This document shows positions 1 to 12,100 of a stretch of DNA of 64,000 bases, in pieces. The first letter of the stretch is position 1; each line of letters begins with the position of its first letter. Under the pieces are notes generated by a model, which saw nothing but the letters and a program-made list of their open reading frames with translations, was not told the origin of the DNA and searched no databases. The DNA lies in NCBI RefSeq assembly GCF_009389715.1, contig NC_052405.1, positions 10,928,694-10,992,693 on the forward strand. Direction: 5' to 3'. The DNA is from Phoenix dactylifera. Lineage: Eukaryota; Streptophyta; Magnoliopsida; Arecales; Arecaceae. The translations under genes were made by a program, and so were the position numbers.

Positions 1-705
1 GCATAGGATCTTCCTATGGTGGTGGAGTAAGAGCACAGTAACATTGCAAGATGAATATACCTTGAGTACATAAAGATTTATAAAGATCAAAAATTATAGT
101 TCCGACATGATCTCAATAAATTATAAACCATTGTATACTTGAAGTGGATATCTTCTAATATTTGCATTGAGAAGTAGGCTGGTTAATTTTAATACTCATC
201 AGAATATTTGATAATTTGGTATGATAATTTTTTGCATCATATATTTAAATATATGAAAATACACTCACATGCCTGCATGGAAAATAAAATGCCCATATGT
301 CTCAATACTCTAAGAAGAAACAAAATTGTTCATGGCAAGATATCTGTAATATTCCATCGATTTGTCCCGGTCGACACAAGTGGACCATAAGATTCGTACT
401 TTTTCTAATTTTATTTTATTGCTGTAATATTGTTACAAGATTCTGTCCTTCTTTATTTGCCAATCACTACTACTCCATAATCGACCCCACATTTCTTTGC
501 ATCCCATGAAAGATGAAGACAAAGCCATCAGCTGCTTGTGAATGGGGTGGGTGCAGTCCATAGGGGGAGGGTGGACCCGTTAGATTCCAGTACGGGTCTA
601 ATGATTCACAACCTTTTCTTTGGGTTGCTTTCCTTAAAGTCCTTTTTCCAAATGAGCATCACTTTTCACCTCTTAAATCATCTGACCAAAAATTGAAATT
701 GATGC
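1..705. other. Gene-free AT-rich flank
   Basis: I see no coding exon, RNA gene or structured repeat here. The short open frames have no recognisable domain and overlap each other in different frames. The last 15 bases (691-705) are one arm of the target-site duplication of the SINE that follows. Confidence 0.6.
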
Positions 706-1038
706 CCCAAGGTGGTAGCACATATGGAACGGAGCATTAGCTTCCATCAGGATGGCCTAGGTTCGAAATGCACAAACGTCGATTAAATTTGGGGACCAGA
801 TGCCCCACACCTGGATGCTGCCGGTGGAAGCGCTACTGGTCCACGGATATCAAGGTAGCGCTGGGACGACGTACTCACATATGAGTGATGAGCCCAGTGG
901 AGGAAGCCCATGGATCGGAAAGGGTACGCGGAAACTTGTGGCTTGCATCGAACATTCCCTTGTAGAAGGGGGCCAGTGGGGGCTGCTATGTAGGTGAGGT
1001 TCATCTCCCCCCCTCCCCTCCTATTTTTTACCAAAAAA
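706..1038 (+). mobile_element. SINE-like retroposon with 15-bp target-site duplication
   Basis: The insert is about 333 bp, lies between AATTGAAATTGATGC (691-705) and AATTGCAATTGATGC (1039-1053; 14 of 15 identical), and ends in TTTTTACC followed by an A tract. Near its 5' end are a pol III A-box-like stretch (TAGCACATATGG, 716-727) and a good B-box core (GGTTCGAAA, 760-768), as expected for a tRNA-derived SINE head. The body has no coding potential; open frames on both strands are by-products of its higher GC. I do not recognise the family. The SINE call rests on the B box, the A-tail and the duplication together. Confidence 0.7.
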
Positions 1039-1053
1039 AATTGCAATTGATGC

Positions 1054-2740
1054 TGAAATTATAATTTAATTATTAGATACAATTTTTATTTTTTGGTACA
1101 CGTAATTTGGTGTTAAATAAATGTTTGGGACACTCCCCCTTCAAAAGGTTTCAATACCAATTCAAAAAGATACTACTCTAGCATTACTTCTCAAAGCATA
1201 ATACATAGCTTTCAATTTTATTCAATATAATTCAAATTAAGAAGCACTGCTGCACTGATGGCATAATCATAATGTAATATGATATGATATGGTATATTAT
1301 ATTATGGTATCAGAGTTGTTCGTCCACTCTAAAAACTTTATTAAAAATAAAAGTAACTTTCTGGTTTTTTACCAAATATTATTATAACATTTAAATATAT
1401 TTTCGGAGAGCAGGAAAATACTTTGTAGCTCTCTAAAAGCTTTGCAAAATAAATTCTTATATGGAAGTCTTATATTCTTGCAATTGAGCTTATTCTTTGA
1501 AAAATGACATTAGTTTAAAATTTTTATTCTTGCCGTTAAGTTTTATTTTTGGTCTCTGCTTTGCAAGATTTGTTTTATATGTTTATAATTAATCATCTCC
1601 TTACTGTCAATTTTATTTCTAATTCCTGATGGTTCTATTTGAGAGGTGCATATTACAATAACAATGAAAATCTTTCTCCCAAAACAATTACCCATTTCTA
1701 TCCTTTCTCGTTTACTTCTTAAACCGGAATATCTCAATCCCGTTAGTAGTGTAACCCTGAGCCAATAGCATCTCGGATAGGCCATTGCCTGATTTTAAGC
1801 TCAACGAGCGGGTTGGGCCCAAAATTTGAGCCTAACCATTAAAACGGCAGAACTAGGGTTCGCACCGACTCAGCCTGAGCCCCTCCGGGCGTCAATAATT
1901 AAGGAGGTAGCTTGCAGGATGGAACTCAATCCTCCTTGGTGATGATGAGATCGTTGTAGCCTCCGGCTTCTTTGCTTTTGCCGATCCTTTTATTTTCTTC
2001 CTCTTTTTTTTGCTGCAACGGATGACTCATATACGTTTAGTGTGAATACATCTAAAAAAGTTAAAATACAACAAATCTCGGAGTGCTTTAAGTAATTCCG
2101 TCTTTCCAACCCATAGGGCTCCTCCGGATGGTTGGCCACAAACGAAACCACCCATTGGCCTCTCTATATAAATGCTTAGCCTGGAAGGCAACATCTCCAC
2201 TTACCATGGCCTAAAATGGATTCTTTCTCGGCTCCTCACTCTTCTCTCCCACTCCCAAGCATGCAGCCCATAGTCCAAAAAGCTTGAGGCCCAGCTAACC
2301 CGATAAGCAGGTTTAATCCTCTGATCTTCTTTCTCGCACCACTCCGACAAGAGAAGTTGGTGCAAAATTTGAACTTAATAAATATATTTAAAGTATAAGC
2401 TTCAATACAATGACACTGATTCCCTTATATATACACAGCCAAAGACCCCATGACTCCCCTCCCTGCAATTTTATTCAACTTGCCATTCTCTTTCCCCACC
2501 CCTCTATCCTCTCTGAAAACATTCTAACACTATCAGGCCATTCACTTTTCATTATTTTGATACAACTACTATTTATGAGCAGATGAGAAAAAAGAAATAG
2601 AAAATAGAAAAGAAAGGCTTTCACAGATCTCTATATTTTTCTCTCCAAACTAAAGAATGACAAAGTTGGTCCAAATTTTGATGCCTAGGCTAGGTATATT
2701 TAAGCGCTTGCAGGTGTCCTTCACCAAGGAACCTATTGTG
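1054..2740. other. Gene-free AT-rich region with weak promoter-like stretch
   Basis: No supported gene. At 1305-1315 the sequence matches the initiator-tRNA primer site used by copia elements (TGGTATCAGAG), but no LTR boundary precedes it. Around 2150-2175 a CCATTGG and a CTCTATATAAA suggest an old promoter, yet the downstream reading frame from the ATG at 2216 stops after 23 codons. Text around 1800 (GGGTTGGGCCC and similar) resembles degenerate repeat sequence that recurs at 3.4-4.4 kb. Confidence 0.4.
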
Positions 2741-2859
2741 TATGGAGGTGATAACAAACTTCTGAGAAACTCTTGGCTCTGATTTGGTTGAGTTTGGCTC
2801 ATGTTTTAGTGAAGAAACTTAAGTTTCAGATGGAAGAGTCGACCCCTAAGATCTGGGAG

Positions 2860-3275
2860 TCAACTCATGGAAGATACGAGTCAATTCCAGATCGCGGGTT
2901 TTGACTGAAACTTTCTTTTTGGGGTAAGTTTCGTGGAAGAGTTTTTATAAGGGCAAAGAACTTATAAATAGGCTCTCTTTTAGGAGACCAAGGGTGTGCG
3001 TAAACCAGGAGAAGAACTAGGGTTTTTTTTTCTTGTAAAAGGGAGGTTCTTGGGTTTGCCCAAAATACTTGTATCTTCATCTTTGATTAAAGCAAAATTT
3101 CATCGCTGTTCTCCCGTGGACGTAGCCCGATTGGGTGAACCACGTACATTGTGTGTTTTCTCCTGTTGCTTTATTTCCTTTGAGTTTACCTTTTTTCTTT
3201 TCTTCTTCTGAGATCTATCCGGTTCGGCGACTTCCGTGTGCAAAGAGATCCAATATTCCCATCAGAACCCTGCGA
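2860..3275 (+). mobile_element. Decayed copia-type LTR remnant
   Basis: A TATA motif (CTTATAAATAGG from 2961) is followed about 100 bp later by text typical of the R/U5 part of plant Ty1/copia LTRs, including CTCCCGTGGACGTAGCC near 3111 and a CCACGTACATTGTGTG stretch. At about 3257-3270 is a degenerate primer-binding site (TCCCATCAGAAC, 8 of 12 to the TGGTATCAGAGC consensus). There is no gag or pol downstream and I could not place the 5' LTR end, so this is probably a solo LTR or a truncated element. Confidence 0.5.
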
Positions 3276-4500
3276 TGACTTTCGACGACCAATGTAAGGG
3301 ACAGTATAGGCTTCCCGTGTGGAGATAAAGATGCTCCTAGATGGTGATTTCGTAGACTAACTACTCTTCAACTACTTACAACTTAATGATCATAGCATCG
3401 ACAAGCGCATTGTGCATTTTGAGTAGACATGTTCATGAGCGAGGCACGGCCAAGCTCAAGCCAAGTTTTGCCCAATGATCAATTGAATTTACTGAGGATT
3501 GGGCTCGGGTTTAGGTCCATAAACAGCGACAATCGTCCTATGAAAACTCGCTTTTGCTGCAGCTTTGGTGGGTTCTCTTAACCAAGCCACTACTTATAAG
3601 TCGTTGGCTCATTTTTTAACAGGTATGTTGTTTCATGTTCTATTTCACTTCCCGATGGAGGTTCTTTTCACCTTTTCCTCATAATGCTACTTCACTAATG
3701 GCCACCTTTCTCTTTATTTAGTTGTTGGGGCAAGGCACACCCAACGAAAGTATAGGTTGGCTCCGAGATCCATCTCGGCCGCCATCCTGCTTTTGAGAGA
3801 GTGTGGTCCTTGAGCGAACTACTCATGTGCTATAATGCGCCAACCCAAGGGCATTTAGTAAGGGTAGACCGTTGACAAGCCATTGATTAGAGGTGACTGA
3901 AACTGGAGTGCTTTCATCAAATGCTGCATATGGGCTAAACCAGTAATATCCCAAGTGGTGGCCCGATTTGGCTTGGCCTGGTCGGGAAGAGATTCCAGCT
4001 TAGCTTTTAGACCTGTTTTTTAGACCCAAGCCTAACCCTTACTTGGGCTTCAAGTTTAAGGTTTCAGATTGGGTCTCAGATTTTTTAACCCCTTGCCGTT
4101 TAAAAAAGATAAAAAAGATAATTTTTTTAAATGCTAAATATGAATAACTAATATTACCTAATAACCTACAATATATCTATTATTTTATTAAATTTACATA
4201 TCAACAACAAATTTTCAATTAAGTATATAAATATATTAAATATAAATAAATAATACAAAAAAAATTCAAGTCACGTTAGCCAATTTATTAAACAGATCTA
4301 TTTTCTAGACTCAGCTCGGCCCACTAGGCCAAAAAATCTTGGTCCAAGTCTATCCAGAAGGCTGCAAGCTTAAGTGGGCTGGGTGGATTGCCCGACCCAT
4401 AAACAGATCTAGTTGTGAGAATCTTTGTTGATCTAACAATTCCCGATTTGACTTTATATTACTAAGATAAAACAAGTGCCAGAAGGAGGTTTGCTTTTGT
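3276..4500. other. Repeat-derived spacer, no gene
   Basis: No intact coding sequence. The stretch holds degenerate word-like repeats (GGGCTCGGG, TTGGCCTGG, CTCGGCCCACTAGGCC) and a very AT-rich middle (4080-4280). Similar wording recurs at 31.3-31.8, 32.5-33.3, 33.7-34.3 and 41.0-41.1 kb, which suggests remnants of one dispersed repeat family. I cannot name it. Confidence 0.4.
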
Positions 4501-4501
4501 T

Positions 4502-5045
4502 TCTTGGGTGCTCTCACCCCCTGATTTTCTCAAGGTGAACTTTGACGGTAGCATGTCGGCAGATGGAAAATCTGGAGGTGCTGAATTTGTAATTAGAGAC
4601 CACCGTGGCAGTTTGTTAGCAGCAGGGGGTCGATGCACGCCGGGCCTTACCGTTGTGGGGGCAGAGCTTTGAGTAGCCTGGAAGGGGATATCATATGCGA
4701 GGCGAGTACTCGACACCGAGCGGGTGTACATTGAGGGTGACTCATCTATGGTAATCGAGTGGATATGGGGTGCAGACAGGTATGAAGATGGTCATCTACT
4801 CATTCGTGAGACACACAGACGGGTAGTGGAGCTGGGTATGTACCAGGTAGCACATGTCTTTCGAAAGGCAAATATGGTAGCAGACTGGGTCGCCTCCTAT
4901 GTTGCACGATATTCCGGGAAATTCTTATGGACGCCCACAGTAGGGCTCCCGCCCCCTTTATACTTTTTACTTTCTTCTGATTTGGCAGGATATACTCACA
5001 TTAGAGCTATATGAATTGCCGTTTTTACCAAAAAAAAAAGAAAAG
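4502..5045 (+). mobile_element. 5'-truncated LINE tail: RNase H domain with one stop codon
   Basis: One frame reads from about 4520 to a TGA at 5012-5014. It has the layout of the RNase H domain at the end of plant L1-type LINE polyproteins: VNFDGS (first catalytic Asp), GG-AEFVIRDHRG, a GAEL helix with the catalytic Glu, YIEGDSSMVIEW (second Asp) and HVFRKANMVADWVA near the end (final Asp). The frame is broken only by a TGA at 4670-4672 just after GAEL. Twelve bases after the terminal stop comes TTTTTACC followed by an A-rich tail (5030 on), as expected for a LINE 3' end. No reverse transcriptase lies upstream, so the copy is 5'-truncated and dead. A possible short target duplication (AGAAGGAG, near 4487 and 5060) is too AG-rich to trust. 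Confidence 0.75.
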
Positions 5046-5640
5046 AAAGAAGAAGAAGAAGAAGGAGAATTGGTGTGGATTATCACGTTTTTGCATGATT
5101 GTATGATATGGATTTGCTTACGGGATGGGGCTCAGTATTATCATGGGTTGGAGAGAGGAGGCCCAGCAAATTTGAACCTTGCAGGTTACCGTCAAAAGTA
5201 GAGATATCAAATGGACTGGGTAATTTCCTTTTTTTTTTTTTAATACAAAAGTAACTCACACTATACGCGTATGAGTACACCCATAACAGTCAAAAAGAAG
5301 AAGTTAACTGAGGAGAGAGGGAGCAGACTCAAAGCTCTCTCAGTGAAACTCTCTTGAATGGTGCTTATAAAAGAAGATAAACCAGTCAGCGGCACTGTTC
5401 ATCTTCCGATAAATATGAGTGACCCGAAAAGCTACGAGCCCTCCCACAAGCTTACATACATCCTGTAGTAGCGGGTGTCTATCAAAACGGCTGTATCTAT
5501 TAACATTTTTTCGAATTCAGATGATCACCATAGCCGCGTCACCTTCAAAATGGATATAATATGCTTCCAGAACCAATTTGGCATGGATAATGTTTTCATG
5601 CAGCTCTCAGTTCTGCGCCACTGACCGGATAATTTCCTTG
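5046..5640. other. Spacer, no gene seen
   Basis: After the AAG-rich tail of the LINE remnant I see no exon or structured repeat. A T tract at 5228-5241 and short open frames without domain character are all that stand out. Confidence 0.45.
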
Positions 5641-6134
5641 GAAAAAAAAAGGCCTGGGTTTGCAGAAAGTCCAGGATTCCCATTCGTATGAGGTTCGGTT
5701 AGGGTGGACAGGTTGGCGATGGATCCGGTCGGACCGGACCGGACGGGCCGGTCCGCTTCAAGCCGGGCGAACCGAGTTCAGTCGCATCGCCTGTTCGCGT
5801 CTCTTTCCATTTTCGTCCGCTGCTCTTTTAATATTCACGGTTTAGACGGCATCTGGGACCCTCACGGAGATCTCTTCCTCGCTTCCCATCTTTCCCCCTC
5901 TCCGGTGAGAAGTGATCCCCGAGATCGATGAAAAATCGTTTTTTTTCCTCCTATATTTCTGCGATTTTTTGTGCAGTTATTGAGAGTTAGATCATTGGTT
6001 TCAGTTTGTCTTGGAAATTTCGTTGCCGGTATTCCTTTTCATGTGATTATTTTGGGTTTTTTAGATCTGTAGCTGTTCGATTCTGGAGGAATTTAGTGGA
6101 GGAGTTTCCTCTCTTCTAGAGGCCTTTCGTCGCC
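5640..6134 (+). promoter_or_regulatory. VHA-H promoter and 5' leader, likely with a leader intron
   Basis: The GC-rich block 5700-5910 (GGACCGGACCGGACGGGCC and similar) sits directly upstream of the VHA-H start codon and is typical of a plant housekeeping promoter or leader. A good donor (TCTCCG|GTGAGAAG, about 5902) and an acceptor after a T-rich run (GGTTTTTTAG|ATC, about 6063) suggest a leader intron of roughly 160 bp. No clear TATA box is seen. Confidence 0.5.
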
Positions 6135-9100
6135 ATGGATCGCGCGGAGCTGACGACCGAACAGGTTCGTGATCAGATGTATTTGTCTATTCTTTTTCTA
6201 ATTTTGAGAAAAACTTCTGGTGATTCCTAGGGTTTTATCTTCGCGGTACGTTTCTTTTTATTTTAAATCTCTAAGCTGTTCTGGCATTTATAGTTTATTA
6301 GTAAATTATCAATTGTTAATTTCGACGTTTAATTTGATAGTTAGAACATGTTTTTCTTTGTTTTTTTTTGGTGAACTATTTATGTATTTTTCGAATTTTT
6401 CGGCTCGTTTATACGCCTTGCTCTAGAAGAGTTGGTGTAGTTTGTCTCCAGGATATGGATTATTTTTTTAATTTCACTTGAAAGTAAGGTTTGTTGATTT
6501 CCCATTTCTTGTTGTTCCCATAGCATAGGTTGATTAGAGCTCTATCATGGCTGCGTTTAAGTTGAGTTAAACTTCACTGGTGAAAAGATTGAGTCTGCAA
6601 TTCATAAAAAATTAACCATGTATGGTCTTGTTCTATGTTCTCCACTATAACACGAGAAGCAGCTGTTGTTAAACTGTATGTTTCAGACTATCGTGAATTC
6701 AGGTGTAAGGTCAACCATGAATGGCAAAAAGTTAGCAACATACTGCAGTCCCAAACCTCACCTTCCTGTACTTTTTGATCCCTTTTTGGGGCAGCTACCA
6801 GAGCAGTGTCAGAATAAGGTGGAGAAAATGAGGAGCAAGAGAGTCTTACCCTGATTTTTAGTGTTCTACCCAGTGAGATGGCTAACCAATTTACAGGCTT
6901 GCAATATATTATGGAACACTGGATCATGATGCTGCCAGAGTTCATAATTGGAAAATCAAGGGTGAAAATCATCAATTAGTAAAACCTTAGGGTTCAGCAA
7001 AGACTCAGAGATGTTTTAAGGAATACAAAGGTCGATGTCCTACCTCTTTTCCGTTAAGCCATGATAATGTGAGGTAAAAAATTTTGATGGAAGATATGAG
7101 AGCGTTTTGATAAATTTTCAGGCTCACAAAATTATGTTGTAAGGACCAAATGACACTGAATGGGATAATCTTATTTTTCTATGTTAATTTAGAGAAGTCT
7201 TTTCCTTAGTTTCAATTATCATTACCGTGATATTGATCATTCAATTGGTAGATTGCTGCACTTTGCTTACCACCCCAGTTAGTTAGGATAAAGTTTGACG
7301 GTTATATATTATTTTAATTATCTGATATTATCATTAGGTATTTCCTATTGCCAACCTTGACATTTGCATATTGAGGATTTGCTCTAATAACTGGTATATA
7401 ATTTAACAAGTATTTTTTTTAATCTGATGATATTAAATGATGGGATAATGAATTTTATCCTATTGGCTTTACTTGGTTTGCTAAACTTTAAATGAGTTAG
7501 ATCTCTGCTGGAACTTCTGGAAAAGGTGTTTTTATCGGGATGTTGTCAGTTGAAGACAGAACTTTAAATATCTTTCATTTAAATTATTTTTAGGTTCTCA
7601 AGAGGGATATACCATGGGAGACTTACATGTCAACAAAGCTCATCACTGGAACATGTCTTCAGCTATTAAGGCGCTATGACAACAGATCTGAAAGTCAAAG
7701 AGCTGCTTTGCTTGATGATGTAAGTATTGGCTACTTATCTGATTTATCTCTTGTTAAAGGTTGTGATGTCCATTTTGTATATGTGATCTCAACATACGGC
7801 CTCATTTTTCATAAATCACTTCTGTATCATTCTGTATGTTCTATCATATGGATCTAATCTACACCCTCAATATGTTGAATGTAAAACATGTCTATCCTCT
7901 TCTGTTTCTTCGAAAGATGAAGACACCCTGCACTATGAATGCATTGGCATGTACAGTTGATATGCCCGAGCATGTAGCAAAGAATTTTTAGAATTCATGG
8001 TAGCATATAAACTATAGCACTTCAAGTTTTTCATCTTTAACTCATGTTGTAGTTTTAGATTTCCCAGCGCATTCTAATCAGCTAATTATTCTGGCCGGTA
8101 TGTTTGTTTTTAGTCCACTTTGTTGTTTGAAATCTTTTTTATTATCACAGTTTTTCAATCATTATCTAGATCATTAAACCATCATCATGCCTGCTTGTCT
8201 GAGCTTTTCTAAAATCCTGAGTCGACATGGAAATTTCGGTGAAGTTGACAAGTTTGAGATTCAAACGCACACGCGTTCAGGCTTAATAAATTTTGAGCAG
8301 ACCAAGTTAGGGCATTGCTAAACTGTCTTCATATTAATTAAAGGTTTTAATATCTAACTCAGTCCTTTAAGTCCTTTAAATTCTGATTGATCATAGAATC
8401 ACAATTTAACAAGCTGCATGGATATTCTTATTTCTGTTGTGGTCACTAGAAGTTAATGATTTTGACAGGATGGACCAGCTTATGTTCAGGTCTTTGTGAA
8501 TATTCTACGTGACATTGCGAAGGAAGAAACAGTAGAATATGTGCTTGCTCTTATTGATGAAATGCTTACAGGTATGAAATGAATTAACAATTAGATTAAC
8601 ATTCTTAAGCTATAAATTTTGATAATACTATTTGTTCTTTGCAGCAAATCCCAAACGTGCTAGACTTTTTCATGACAGGTCTCTAGCAAATGAAGATACT
8701 TATGAACCTTTCTTAAGTTAAGTTTTTTGGGAACCCTTGCATTATTATAAATGTCTTTTATTGTTTTCTGATGCCCACCATTGAGATAGGTGGCAACTCT
8801 TCTATTAGTTTAAGGCGAGGATACTTTTCAACTCAACTTTGAATAGGCCCAGCCTCATGACCTGGCCTCAAAACAATATAAAACTAGGCACGTAGGCTGA
8901 CCTGTTGAGATCCTTATGACCAAGTATCCTTGTAATCATGGTTGGTCTTGCGAGACCTATCTTTCATGAACTTTCGTTGAATTAACTTTACAGTTTGCAA
9001 ATTCAGATGCAAGTGAATGAATTTTCCTGTCTATCTGGAGTAATTCACAGTTATTTTTCATTTTCAGATTGCTATGGAAAGGCAACTGGTTCATACAAGA

Positions 9101-12100
9101 AAAGAGCTGTAAAATACTGTCTCTCATAGTGAGGTGCTTGAAATTCTGTATTGCGGAAAATGCTAATATCAAAGACATACATGACATAATATTTTGCCTT
9201 TTCTGCTTACAGTGTTCGGCCAAAAATTCAGGATGGCATTGTTCTAAATGGAAACACTTCACATTCAAAAAGCACGCGCACTGGCATCAATGATGTGCTA
9301 AAAGGCCTGGTTGAGTGGCTATGTTCTCAGGTTAGCATTCTGCCTAAAGTTGCATGTCTATATACTTCTTGGTTGGATGAATGTGTGAGTAGATGTGTAG
9401 GTCTGGAAAGTTTTTTTTTTTTTTTTTAATCCAAACTTTTTTGAACTATTGGGAGAGAATGCTTGAACTAAGGCATAAGCTAGAGTCATGGATTTTGGCT
9501 GGCAATTTTTACATGCTTTTGATTTCATATAATAATGTGGAAGTGTGGTTGGATTATAGTCTAAAAGCAAGTTGAAAGTGAAGACAATCTGTAGAAAAAT
9601 ACATTTACTAAGAGATCTCAAAGGATTGACTTTTGTTTGATTTTTTTTTTTGTTCAATAATATCTAATCATGCATTCCGTACACCAAGATGAATACACGT
9701 CTTTCCTTTTACTTCAATTGTTGGGCACAGGCCCAAGGCTACACTGACCCCAAAGGCTGGTTGTGAATGTATTGTTAATAAGATAGGGGTGGAGAGGCGA
9801 GGCAGATCCCATTTCATGTGGTTTGCTTCTCTTTCTTAGGCTATGTCTAATTTTACTATGATTTGTTCCCTTCTTGTGTTAGAGAAGCCCATGATCACAT
9901 TATATAGGCCAGATCGAGTTATGTAGGACATCATAGTTCACTACTTAGCACTATTCCATGTAACATCCCATGCACATCATATCATGCTACAATGTTGTAG
10001 GCAAAATTCATGAGACTTTATTTTGTATCAATTGTATTATTGGTTATTGGTCCATACCTATACATCGACATATTGTTATGATGTACTATGTTACTTGGCT
10101 GCTAACTGTTAGGCTGAAATTATATTGTTTATTTAGCTAAACATTCCTTGAGCACATGAGAATGAGTTTTTTTTTTTTTTTTTTTTTTTTTTTGCTATTG
10201 CTGTTGTGGGCATACCTATCTCTTGCTCAGGCTCTTCTAATTTTCAGTTGAATGAAGTGCCATACTGAGTTTTATGAAGCTATCATTTAGAACTTATAAT
10301 GTATTTATGAGAGGATACATTATTTGCAGCTGAAGAACCCATCTCATCCCAATTGTTCTGTGCCCACGGCTATAAATTGTTTAGCCACTTTGCTACGAGA
10401 ACCTTGCGTGAGAGCTTCATTTGTTCAAGCAGATGGCGTGAAGTTGCTAATTCCTTTGATTTCTCCAGCATCCACTCAGCAGTCTATCCAGGTAACGTGT
10501 TCTTGTTTCTTCATATGCTTGGGCCTCTTCTGAAATGGTTCAGGACTCTCATATGGAAGAATATAATGAAGCTTGTAGTATATATGGTCAATGGCTTCAA
10601 CTTAGAAAGGCCCTTTTTGATTATGATGTTCTTATATTTTTTTTACCTTCTACCAAGGTCCGCCGTACCGGTACCGGTCGGCGTACCGGTGGCCGGACCG
10701 GTACGGTACCGGTCCGGTCCGGTACGTACCGGCTGGTACCGGTCCCGTACCGGCCGGTACGCGGTGGTTTCAAAAACCACAGCGCGCGGCGCTGTGGTTC
10801 TTAAAAAAAAAAAAAAAAAATCGTACCGGTGCGAACCGGCCGGTTCGCACCGGTACGAGGCCGGTACCGGCCGGTACGGGCTCCGAACCGGCCGGTACGG
10901 GCCCGTACCGGCCGGTTCGGATAAAAAACCGGGAAATACCGGTTTTTTATCCGTTCCGGTACCGGTCCACGGCCGGACCGGTACGTACCGGCCCGTACCG
11001 GCCGGTACGGGCCGGTACGGCATTCCATGCCTTCTACTATATGTATGTAGGACAGTTATATTGCTGTTCCTTAACAAGTGTCCTTTTCCTTTCAGTTCAC
11101 GGGATATTTAGAAATAAACCAATTATTTAGACATGCAAATTAGCTGATTTGTGCAAAATGCCTGGAGCAATCTATGGAACTTCTACATTTATCGAGTTCA
11201 ACCTAACAATAGTACTTTTAAAAATTATTCTGTCAATTCTTTTCCCATTTTTTGATGTTGTTTTGTTAGCATCCTGAGTATAGGAGATGTTCGAATGAAT
11301 TTTCATTGTGTAGCAAAGTATTAGCATAGTGTTGACTTTTTTCGTGCAACAAATACTGCTCATAATTGAAGTTACCATTTCAAATCCGTTCATGGCTTTC
11401 TTTTCTATGGCAATTGCAATAAGTTTTGTATTTATGCCATTCAGACTGTTTTTGCTCTAGTTTTTGAAAGCCCTCTTTCTGCTCTTTTTTGTCTTGTGCC
11501 ACCTTTACTCATGTCTTATCTGGGTGAAGTCTAAATCCTAGGAGACTTTGACCTTGGACTAGCTATTTTCTATGGTTCAACATTGAGCTGGAGCTTAGGC
11601 ACTTTGATCTTCTGCTAAATCATAAAAATAAATCGTCTTGGGTTTTGTGCAATTGTTTGGCATTATAAGGTATTCGAAATTTTTTGGAGAGTCATTAAGT
11701 TGATTAACTAAGGGTACTTGTCCAAATGCATATTAATCTAAGACATTGTACTTTTCCCAGGACTAAAGCATGACACAGGCAAAGGGAGGTGTAAATAGAA
11801 GGGAACTTTCATTGGAAAATGTAAATTTTGTAAATGATGTCTGACAAATGGTGTGAATTTGGAATAAGTAGCGCATTAGCTTACATTTGACTGGTAGCTT
11901 TTTCAAGTGCTTTAATCCAGATTGCAGAGTTGAAGAAATTGCAAGCTAAATGTTTTGGTTTGTATTGCAAAAGTGTTTCAAACTTTTCTTTGCGCAAACA
12001 TGAATGTGCCTACAATCAAAAGCTCAATTAAAGTTTTGTGGTGTTTCATTATTATAATGTAAATATTTTCTGTAAAGTGAGACCTAGTGCATGAGAGATT

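Noticed and set aside
1305-1315. Near-perfect copia primer-binding site TGGTATCAGAG
   Set aside because: No LTR end (CA) directly upstream and no second LTR or polyprotein around it. A chance match in AT-rich DNA or a highly decayed TRIM cannot be separated.
2216-2287. Short frame downstream of a CCATTGG / TATATAAA promoter-like stretch
   Set aside because: Only 23 codons, Ser/Pro-rich, no recognisable product and no splice support.
9273-9279. CACGCGC, the FHY3/FAR1 binding core, inside VHA-H
   Set aside because: It lies within coding exon 6 and is a single 7-mer; with FRS genes nearby it is tempting, but there is no supporting context.
8957-9293. 103-codon minus-strand frame opposite VHA-H exons 5-6
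   Set aside because: It is the reverse-strand shadow of real plus-strand exons plus intron, with no domain.
10353-11111. Long open frames on both strands (252 and 144 codons) at 10.3-11.1 kb
   Set aside because: They run through the GGTACC-rich MITE and translate to repeating Arg/Tyr/Pro/Val/Gly text in every frame. This is a composition artefact of CG-rich, stop-poor repeats.
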